Shown piece after piece: positions 16,445-21,652 of a DNA stretch of 21,652 nt (within the stretch, counting starts at the first letter, position 1; each line of letters starts with the position of its first letter). A program made the translations under genes and the position numbers. The stretch lies in assembly GCA_023433305.1 (NCBI GenBank), contig JAEZCZ010000130.1:1-21652 (forward strand). Reading direction: 5' to 3'. Under the pieces are notes generated by a model that saw nothing but the letters and a program-made list of their open reading frames with translations, had not been told where the DNA came from and searched no databases. This stretch comes from Pseudomonadota bacterium. Its GTDB lineage: Bacteria > Pseudomonadota > Alphaproteobacteria > Sphingomonadales > Sphingomonadaceae.

Positions 16445-17272
16445 TTATGAGCGGGCCGGCGTTCGGGCAAGCCCGAAGGGAACTATCCTGTTGGCGGCAT
16501 CGTGCCCGATCTCGGCCGTCCCCAGCAGCGGAATGCCCGATCGGTCGCACCAGTACCGGGCGATCTCGTCCACGCTCGCTCCGAACGGACGATCGTTTTC
16601 CGGCACGTCGCTGACCCGCCCGATCCGCAAGCCGGCAATCCCGCGCAGGTGCTGGGTGACATGGAACAGCAGCCGGTCGATGGCATAGAGGTGCTCGGCC
16701 ACCTCCTCGATCATCACCACGTGCCCCGCCAGCACCGGCATGAGCTCGGTCCCGCACAACATCGCGAGCGTCATCAGGTTGAAGGCCGTCGCCGGCTCCT
16801 CGCCGAGCGACGGCTCCAGCCCGCCTGCATCGCCCGACAGCCAGCCCAGCGCGCGCCGGATCGCCTCGTCCCCGCCCGCGCGCCGGATGTCGACCGGCAT
16901 CGGCCCATGCACCGGATGCCCCACGCCGTCACGGTACAGCGCGGCGAGCAGATAACCGCAGTCCGAATAGCCGAGGAAAGTCTTGCCCCGCGCGGCGTCG
17001 TTCAGCCCTCTTGCGGCGCGCGCCGCGATGCGGTTCGCCCCATACCCCCCCTTGGCGAACCAGACGGCGTCGAATGCCGGATCGTTGGCGCATTCGAGGA
17101 ACGCGGCGAGACGCAGCTCGTCGTCGCCCGCGAAGTGCCCGTCGGAGAGGAAGCATTGCGGATGAAAGTGCAGCTCGAGCCCGGCGAACTCGTCCGCCGC
17201 CAGCGCTGCCACTCGATCGGCGACCTCGCGCGTGATCGGTGTCGATGGCGCGCAAATGGCGATACGGCTCAT
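16445..17272 (-). CDS. LD-carboxypeptidase, peptidase family S66 (LdcA-like)
   Basis: About 275 residues. S66 peptidases remove the terminal D-Ala from murein tetrapeptides during cell wall recycling in the cytoplasm. Seen motifs are AKGGYGANRI, FLGYSDCGYL with the likely nucleophile Ser (residue 103 from this start), HGPM, IEEVAEHLYAIDRLLFH with the supporting Glu, and IGHDAANRIVPFG with the likely catalytic His. No signal peptide is present, which fits the cytoplasmic enzymes. I chose ATG 17272 because AAGGGGGGGA directly precedes it; an in-frame ATG at 17290 would add MRLRGG but has no ribosome site. It is divergent from a MurC/Mpl-like ligase, supporting a joint role in recycling murein peptides. 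Confidence 0.9.
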   Translation of the reverse strand: MSRIAICAPSTPITREVADRVAALAADEFAGLELHFHPQCFLSDGHFAGDDELRLAAFLECANDPAFDAVWFAKGGYGANRIAARAARGLNDAARGKTFLGYSDCGYLLAALYRDGVGHPVHGPMPVDIRRAGGDEAIRRALGWLSGDAGGLEPSLGEEPATAFNLMTLAMLCGTELMPVLAGHVVMIEEVAEHLYAIDRLLFHVTQHLRGIAGLRIGRVSDVPENDRPFGASVDEIARYWCDRSGIPLLGTAEIGHDAANRIVPFGLARTPARS

Positions 17273-17282
17273 TCCCCCCCTT
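17273..17282 (-). promoter_or_regulatory. Ribosome binding site deciding the LD-carboxypeptidase start
   Basis: AAGGGGGGGA abuts ATG 17272 on the minus strand. It lies inside the 6-codon extension that the alternative ATG 17290 would use, and this favours the shorter protein. Confidence 0.55.
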
Positions 17283-17356
17283 AACCGCATCGGGCTTCAC
17301 CGCGAAAGCCGGGATGACGGTTGTATTGAAATCTCGAGGTCGATACCGCCCGCGCC

Positions 17357-18790
17357 ATGACTTCCGCCCCCACCGATCTCACCCGGCATCCCTGGTTCTT
17401 CTGTGGCATCGGCGGTTCGGGCATGCTGCCGCTTGCGACGATCCTGAAAGGTCATGGGGCGCACGTCGCGGGATCGGATCGCAGCTACGACCAGGGCCGC
17501 ACACCCGAGAAGTTCGCCTGGCTGCGGGCGGAGGGTTTCGAGCTGTTTCCGCAGGACGGCAGCGGCGTGGTGTCGGCGGAGCAGACCCTGGTCGCCTCTG
17601 CCGCGATCGAGGATTCCGTGCCCGAAATCGTGCGCGCGCGCGAGCTCGGTTGCCCGCGCATGACCCGCGCCGAGCTGCTCGCCGCGCTGTTCAACGCCGC
17701 GCCTGTCGGGATCGCGGTGGGTGGCACCAGCGGCAAGTCCACGGTCACCGGCATGCTCGGCTGGATCATGCACCAGGCCGGCCGCGCCCCGACCATCATG
17801 AACGGCGCGGTGATGAAGAACTTCGTCTCGGACGAAGTGCCCTTCGCGAGCGCGCGGGTCGGCGCGGGCGGCGTGTTCGTGTCGGAGGTCGATGAAAGCG
17901 ACGGCTCGATCGCGCTCTACACACCGCAAGTCTCGGTGCTGCTCAACGTCAGCCTCGATCACAAGAGCATGGAAGAGCTGCGCGCCCTGTTCACCGGCTT
18001 CCTGGCGGCCGCACCGCATGCGGCGGTCAATTTCGACGACGAGGAAGCCCGCCTCCTCGCCCGCCAGGCGCACGATCTGCTCTCCTTCGCGATCGACGAT
18101 CCGGAGGCGGCGATCGGCATCGAGCCGGGCTCGATCGAGGACACGCCGACCGGCATCGCGGCCAGCGTGATCGACCGTCGCGACGGCGTAACCCACGCGC
18201 TGCGCATCGCCATGCCCGGCCGGCACAACCTCTCCAACGCGCTCGCGGCCATTGCCGGCGCCGTCGCCGCCGGAGTGCCGGTTGGCGAAGCGGTGCAGGC
18301 GCTCGGCTCCTTCGAAGGGCTCGCGCGCCGCTTCGACATCCTCGGGGCCAGCCCGTCGGGCGTGACCGTAATCGACGATTTCGGCCACAACCCCGAGAAG
18401 TGCCGCGCCACGCTGCGCACTCTCAAGCGCCATCCCGGCCGGGTGATCGCCTTCTTCCAACCGCATGGCTACGGCCCGCTGCGCCAGATGGGCCACGAGC
18501 TGGCGAAGACTTTCGCCGCCGAGCTCGGCTCCGAAGACGTCGCCCTGCTCTGCGATCCGGTCTATTTCGGCGGCACGGTCGACCGCAGCGTCGGCAGCGA
18601 ACGCATCGTCGAGCTGATCCACGAAGCCGGGGGTCCAGGTGGCGCCAGGGCGGAGTACATCCCCGCGCGCGACGATTGCGCCGACCGCATCCTCGAACTC
18701 GCCCGCCCCGGCGACCGTATCGTCGTCATGGGCGCCCGCGACGACACGCTGACGACGTTCGCCAAGGACCTGCTGGCGCGCCTACCCTAA
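17357..18790 (+). CDS. Mur ligase family protein, MurC/Mpl-like
   Basis: A 477-residue three-domain Mur ligase. The N-terminal UDP-MurNAc-binding Rossmann part has GIGGSGMLPLA at 17-27 and GSDRSYDQG at 39-47. The central ATPase P-loop is GGTSGKSTVTGML at 122-134, with VDESDGS at 178-184. The C-terminal part has FEGLARRFDILG, IDDFGHNPEK at 339-348 and FQPHGYGPLRQM at 367-378. The arrangement follows MurC (UDP-MurNAc:L-Ala ligase) and Mpl (tripeptide recycling ligase), but the usual GTHGKTTT P-loop and QPHRY motifs are altered, so it is probably a paralogue rather than the essential MurC, which normally lies in the dcw cluster. Divergence from an LdcA-like gene favours a recycling role. No good ribosome site precedes ATG 17357. 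Confidence 0.8.
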   Translation: MTSAPTDLTRHPWFFCGIGGSGMLPLATILKGHGAHVAGSDRSYDQGRTPEKFAWLRAEGFELFPQDGSGVVSAEQTLVASAAIEDSVPEIVRARELGCPRMTRAELLAALFNAAPVGIAVGGTSGKSTVTGMLGWIMHQAGRAPTIMNGAVMKNFVSDEVPFASARVGAGGVFVSEVDESDGSIALYTPQVSVLLNVSLDHKSMEELRALFTGFLAAAPHAAVNFDDEEARLLARQAHDLLSFAIDDPEAAIGIEPGSIEDTPTGIAASVIDRRDGVTHALRIAMPGRHNLSNALAAIAGAVAAGVPVGEAVQALGSFEGLARRFDILGASPSGVTVIDDFGHNPEKCRATLRTLKRHPGRVIAFFQPHGYGPLRQMGHELAKTFAAELGSEDVALLCDPVYFGGTVDRSVGSERIVELIHEAGGPGGARAEYIPARDDCADRILELARPGDRIVVMGARDDTLTTFAKDLLARLP

Positions 18791-19566
18791 GGGTTGTCGT
18801 CCAACCCCGCGAACGGGTCGTCGGGGGTGCCTAGGTCCATCGACGGACGTCCGTCCTCGTCGGCGCCGTCGCGGTTGTTCTCCTGGCAGACGTATTCGCG
18901 CATCTCCCAGTCCGGCTGCAGCGTGTAGTTCTGCACCATCACGTAAGGCTCGGCGAACAGCGCGGGATCGATGATGGTAATCTCGTCCACCAGCCGGTCG
19001 GGCGCCACGCGCGTGATCCGCTCGTGAAACCGCGTCGTCGGTGTCGCGTGCAGCCCGGGCAAGACGCTCACGATCGGGCTGATGCCGACGGTGTCCACGA
19101 CCAGCGTGTCGCCTTCCCAGCGGCCTACCGAGTGCCCGTTGAAGTACGGATCGGGATCCTCGGGCGGCGCGCGCCCGTCCACATAGATGCGCCGATCCTG
19201 GCTGTAGGTCTCGATCAGGATCGTGACCCGACCCGGCGAATAGAGGAACTCGAGCGGATAAGGCGTCCGCATGATCCCCGGCATGCCGTTGGGCACGCAG
19301 TTCGCCGCCTGGGTCTGGAGGTTCTCCCCGCGCTCCTTGCCGGCCTCGAATTCGTCCAGCAGGGCCTGCGCCGCGGGGGTCAGCTTGGGCTCTGCCGCGG
19401 TGGTCCGCGAACCGGCCCCCACGCCCGGCGACCACACGCCACTCCAGTCCGGCCATTCGGTCACGTCGGCATAGGCGGTCGCCCGGCCGGTCTCTTGTGC
19501 CAGCGCCGGGGCCGCAACGGCGGCCAGGGCCGCCAACAGCGGCAACGTCATCTTACGCGAACGCAT
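18787..19566 (-). CDS. Secreted protein of unknown function
   Basis: A 259-residue protein with a clear signal peptide (MTLPLLAALAAVAAPALAQE, cleavage after ALA at residue 23), so periplasmic or exported. The mature part has WPDWSGVWSPG near its start, NCVPNGMPGIM in the first half, then a beta-rich stretch with RVTILIETYSQDRRIYVDG and FNGHSVGRWEGDTLVVDTVG. I recall similar proteins as uncharacterised in sphingomonads and other proteobacteria; this is not checked. No catalytic motif was recognised. ATG 19566 is preceded by GGGAGAGGAC, a strong ribosome site. Its stop overlaps that of the convergent Mur ligase gene (CTAA), so there is no room for a terminator between them. Confidence 0.8.
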   Translation of the reverse strand: MRSRKMTLPLLAALAAVAAPALAQETGRATAYADVTEWPDWSGVWSPGVGAGSRTTAAEPKLTPAAQALLDEFEAGKERGENLQTQAANCVPNGMPGIMRTPYPLEFLYSPGRVTILIETYSQDRRIYVDGRAPPEDPDPYFNGHSVGRWEGDTLVVDTVGISPIVSVLPGLHATPTTRFHERITRVAPDRLVDEITIIDPALFAEPYVMVQNYTLQPDWEMREYVCQENNRDGADEDGRPSMDLGTPDDPFAGLDDNP

Positions 19567-19638
19567 GTCCTCTCCCGGGGATCGCTCAATTTCCCGGGGA
19601 AACTAGGCAATTCTGGCGGAGAGGCAACCGGGCGCGGC

Positions 19639-20115
19639 TCAGATCGCCGAGCCGGCCATCGAGGCCAGCGTGATCGCAGGCAAGAACCCGAGCATGGTTG
19701 CGGCCACGAAGCTGCGCGTCCGGATCGCCGAGACCGCGCTCGCCGCGGTCACCACCATGTGCGGCGCGCCGAGCACGCGCAGCCCGAGCAGGTAGTAGAA
19801 CCCGCGCCGCGATATGTCCCTGTCGAAACGCTCGAGCCGCTCGCCCCAGCGCCGCCGCACGCGCGCGCCCATCCAGCGCCGGGTGACGAGGAACAGCGCC
19901 TGGCTCCCGAGTACCGCTCCGGCCGTGACCGCCAGCGTCCCCTCCCATCCGAGCAAGGCTCCGGACGAGAAGGATATCGGGACCAGCACCCCGGGCACGC
20001 CGAAAGCCGTGGTCGCGGCGGTCAATGTCAGGAAAGCGAGGCCGAGCAGCCATTCGCTGCCGACGAGCACGGTCAAGAAAGGAGCCTGCTCGAATATCCA
20101 GCCGACGATATCCAC
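19639..20115 (-). CDS. VTT-domain (DedA/TVP38-like) membrane protein
   Basis: A 158-residue membrane protein of the VTT (SNARE-associated / DedA superfamily) type. It has hydrophobic segments at about 12-35, 38-58, 62-78, 106-127 and 136-155, with re-entrant-type motifs FGVPG at 38-42 and GLRVLGAPHMVVTAASAVS at 111-129. Members of the wider superfamily transport or scramble phospholipids or polyprenyl phosphate carriers; the substrate here is unknown. It is short compared with most DedA proteins (about 200), mainly at the N-terminus. The start is GTG 20115 with GAGG 4 nt before it. It is divergent from the rpsF operon. Confidence 0.8.
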   Translation of the reverse strand: MDIVGWIFEQAPFLTVLVGSEWLLGLAFLTLTAATTAFGVPGVLVPISFSSGALLGWEGTLAVTAGAVLGSQALFLVTRRWMGARVRRRWGERLERFDRDISRRGFYYLLGLRVLGAPHMVVTAASAVSAIRTRSFVAATMLGFLPAITLASMAGSAI

Positions 20116-20178
20116 GCTGCCTCAGTCCGTTAAGGGCCAAAACGTTCCCCGGTTGCGCCCTGGGCTGCTCCCACCGCG

Positions 20179-20226
20179 ATGAAGCGCTTGAAGGCGAGGT
20201 GTTTCGGCACCAATCAAGCGCTTCAT
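20179..20226. promoter_or_regulatory. Long hairpin in the leader between the VTT gene and rpsF
   Basis: ATGAAGCGCTTGA at 20179-20191 and TCAAGCGCTTCAT at 20214-20226 form a perfect 13-bp inverted repeat. The 22-nt loop has a further nested GGTG/CACC stem. Each arm contains the palindrome AAGCGCTT. It lies 166 bp before rpsF and about 64 bp before the divergent membrane gene. It may be an operator, a leader hairpin or a palindromic repeat. It is not a standard terminator, because no T-run follows on either strand. Confidence 0.6.
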
Positions 20227-20253
20227 TGGCATGCGTTCGCTGTTCCGCCGCGC

Positions 20254-20281
20254 TTGCTTTCACAGCCGAAACCTGTATGTG
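20254..20281 (+). promoter_or_regulatory. Candidate promoter for the rpsF operon
   Basis: TTGCTT at 20254-20259 and TATGTG at 20276-20281, with a 16-bp spacer, form the best sigma70-like match in the rpsF leader, 110 bp ahead of the start codon. Matches to consensus are partial and it was picked by eye. If right, the hairpin at 20179-20226 would be upstream of the transcript. Confidence 0.3.
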
Positions 20282-20307
20282 CGCGCCTTCCGCGGCGGGC
20301 CAACCTG

Positions 20308-20333
20308 CTCCGGAAACCCCAAGAAAGCCGGAG
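20308..20333 (+). promoter_or_regulatory. Small hairpin in the rpsF 5' leader
   Basis: CTCCGG and CCGGAG are separated by a 14-nt A-rich loop, about 58 bp before the rpsF start. Leader RNA of rpsF is a known site of S6:S18 autoregulation in several bacteria, in which a CCG-containing bulge is bound. I could not confirm the full structure here, so this is only a candidate. Confidence 0.25.
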
Positions 20334-20391
20334 GGGCCCCGCCATTCGGGCGGATCGCCAGCGATCGGCAGGAAGTGAAAGGAACGCGCGC

Positions 20392-20757
20392 ATGCCGCTG
20401 TACGAGCATGTTTTTCTGGCGCGCCAGGACTTGAGCCAGGCTCAGGTCGATGCGCTCGCCGCCAGTGCTACCGAAATCGTCGAGCAGGGCGGTGGCAAGG
20501 TCTCCAAGACCGAGACCTGGGGCCTCAAGAGCCTCGCCTACAAGATCGACCGCAACCGCAAGGCTCACTTCGTGATGCTGAACATCGAGTGCCCGGGCAG
20601 CGTCGTTGCCGAGCTCGAGCGTCAGAACCGCATCAACGAAGACGTGATCCGCTGGCTTACCATCAACGTCGAGAAGCACGAGGAAGGCCCGTCCGCGCAG
20701 ATGCGCAAGAACGAGCGCGACCGCAAGCGCCGCTCCGAACGTGAGGAGCGCTTCTGA
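20392..20757 (+). CDS. rpsF: Small ribosomal subunit protein bS6
   Basis: A 121-residue bS6. It starts MPLYEHVFLARQDLS and contains the conserved VSKTETWGLKSLAYKIDRNRKAHFVMLNI. The end has the basic extension MRKNERDRKRRSEREERF seen in alphaproteobacteria. bS6 binds bS18 and 16S rRNA on the platform of the 30S subunit. ATG 20392 has AAAGGA ahead of it; in-frame upstream ATG 20179 is not preferred because it would add a non-conserved extension. The stop overlaps the rpsR start (TGATG), giving coupled synthesis of the two partners. Confidence 0.97.
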   Translation: MPLYEHVFLARQDLSQAQVDALAASATEIVEQGGGKVSKTETWGLKSLAYKIDRNRKAHFVMLNIECPGSVVAELERQNRINEDVIRWLTINVEKHEEGPSAQMRKNERDRKRRSEREERF

Positions 20758-20981
20758 TGGCCCGTCCGTTTTTCCGCCGCCGCAAGTCCTGCCCGTTCTC
20801 GGCCAAGGACGCCCCCGTGATCGACTACAAGGACATCCGCCTGCTCCAAGGCTTCATGTCCGAGCGCGGCAAGATCGTGCCGAGCCGCATCACCGCCGTT
20901 TCCGCCAAGAAGCAGCGCGAGCTGGCCAAGGCGATCAAGCGCGCCCGCCACCTGGGCCTGCTGCCCTACATCGTGAAGTGA
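20757..20981 (+). CDS. rpsR: Small ribosomal subunit protein bS18
   Basis: A 74-residue bS18, standard length. It starts MARPFFRRRKSCPFS and has YKDIRLLQGFMSERGKIVPSRITAVSAKKQREL followed by KRARHLGLLPYIVK, all typical. The start codon overlaps the rpsF stop by one base. It binds the platform of the 30S subunit next to bS6. A single Cys is in the usual N-terminal position, so this is not the zinc-binding type with multiple cysteines. Confidence 0.97.
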   Translation: MARPFFRRRKSCPFSAKDAPVIDYKDIRLLQGFMSERGKIVPSRITAVSAKKQRELAKAIKRARHLGLLPYIVK

Positions 20982-20993
20982 GGAGCTAGGATC

Positions 20994-21605
20994 ATGGAAA
21001 TCATCCTGCTCGAACGCATCGAGAAGCTCGGCACGATCGGCGACGTGGTCACCGTCAAGGACGGCTACGCGCGCAACTTCCTGCTGCCGAACAAGAAGGC
21101 GCTGCGCGCCAACGAAGCCAACCGCAAGGTCTTCGAAGCCAATCGTGAACGGCTCGAGGCCGAGAACGCCGCCCGTCGCGACGAAGCCGCCAAGGCTGGC
21201 GCCAACGTCGATGGCGCCGAACTGACGCTGATCCGCGCGTCGTCGAACTCGGGCCAACTCTATGGTTCGGTCAACGTCCGCGACATCGCCGACGCGCTGA
21301 AGGCCCAGGGTCACGACATCAACAAGTCGCAGATCATCCTGGAGCGTCCGATCAAGACCATCGGCATGTTCGACGTGAAGGTGGCGCTGCACCCCGAGGT
21401 TCGCGTCAACGTCAAGGCGAACGTCGCCCGTTCGGACGACGAAGCCGAGCTGCAGAAGCAGGGCATCGACGTGCTGGGCCAGATGGCCGAGGAGCAGCGC
21501 GGCGAGAGCGAAGGCTTCACCGAAGCATTCGATCCCAATGCCGAGCCCGGAGAGCTGCCCGTCGAGGAAGCCCCGGCCGAAGGCGAAGAGACCGCCGAAG
21601 GCTGA
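20994..21605 (+). CDS. rplI: Large ribosomal subunit protein bL9
   Basis: A 203-residue bL9. The N-terminal rRNA-binding domain MEIILLERIEKLGTIGDVVTVKDGYARNFLLPN is well conserved, followed by the long connecting helix (NRERLEAENAARRDEAAK) and the C-terminal domain with GQLYGSVNVRDIADAL. The tail from about 165 is acidic (PNAEPGELPVEEAPAEGEE), about 50 residues longer overall than E. coli bL9, as is common in alphaproteobacteria. It lies 12 bp after rpsR, with AGGAGCTAGGATC before the ATG. The remaining 47 bp to the window edge show no clear terminator. Confidence 0.97.
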   Translation: MEIILLERIEKLGTIGDVVTVKDGYARNFLLPNKKALRANEANRKVFEANRERLEAENAARRDEAAKAGANVDGAELTLIRASSNSGQLYGSVNVRDIADALKAQGHDINKSQIILERPIKTIGMFDVKVALHPEVRVNVKANVARSDDEAELQKQGIDVLGQMAEEQRGESEGFTEAFDPNAEPGELPVEEAPAEGEETAEG

Positions 21606-21652
21606 TCTTAGCCGACGCAAACACAAGAACGGAAGGCGCGGTCCGCGAGGAC

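Noticed and set aside
17293..17320. Palindromic repeat remnant upstream of the Mur ligase (GGCTT/AAGCC then GGGATGAC)
   Set aside because: Only a 5-bp stem and one GATGAC end; too short to call a copy of the repeat at 3031-3120.
21606..21652. GTCC/GGAC and CGCGG/CGCG pairings after rplI as a terminator
   Set aside because: Stems are only 4-5 bp, with no U-run, and the window ends here.

Overview
The window is about 21.7 kb of GC-rich chromosomal DNA from an alphaproteobacterium, most likely a member of Sphingomonadales (Sphingomonadaceae or Erythrobacteraceae). The basis is inference: HWE-type histidine kinase, the style of the GGDEF-EAL-PilZ proteins, bL9 with a long acidic tail, relaxed promoters, and the short palindromic intergenic repeats ending in GTCA/TGAC that are common in sphingomonad genomes. 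Most genes are ordinary chromosomal housekeeping or signalling genes. No rRNA, tRNA, CRISPR array, phage block or classical transposase was seen.

Layout. 1-1817 (+): a Rnk-like GreA/GreB-fold protein, a tiny ORF coupled to it through ATGA, and a SAM-dependent O-methyltransferase. 1814-2821 (-): a membrane HWE histidine kinase that shares a CTAG stop overlap with the methyltransferase. 2822-3523: a repeat-rich intergenic region with palindromic repeats and two relics of the 3' end of lepA. 3524-6067 (-): a conserved membrane-anchored protein with a Gly-rich tail, then lepA (EF4). 6109-11118 (-): two tandem paralogous PAS-GGDEF-EAL-PilZ c-di-GMP enzymes, the transcriptionally first one with an N-terminal membrane domain. 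11244-12554 (+): an adrenodoxin-type ferredoxin-NADP reductase. 12538-14069 (-): the DNA polymerase sliding clamp dnaN, coupled to a small secreted protein. 14217-16384 (-): fabD and fabG, with a GxxExxY-family gene between them that is framed by 27-bp inverted repeats. 16445-18790: divergent LD-carboxypeptidase (-) and MurC/Mpl-like ligase (+), suggestive of murein recycling. 18787-20115 (-): a secreted protein of unknown function and a VTT/DedA-like membrane protein. 20392-21605 (+): the ribosomal operon rpsF-rpsR-rplI, preceded by a long leader with a strong hairpin.

The most unusual structures are (a) the GxxExxY cassette with near-perfect inverted repeats inserted cleanly between fabD and fabG, and (b) serial partial duplication of the lepA 3' end (about 240 bp and 47 bp copies) flanking a gene that seems to have been added directly behind lepA. 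Neither can be proved mobile from this sequence alone. Other points are the altered P-loop of the MurC-like protein, loss of the inhibitory I-site in both GGDEF domains, and a degenerate PilZ arginine motif in one of them.
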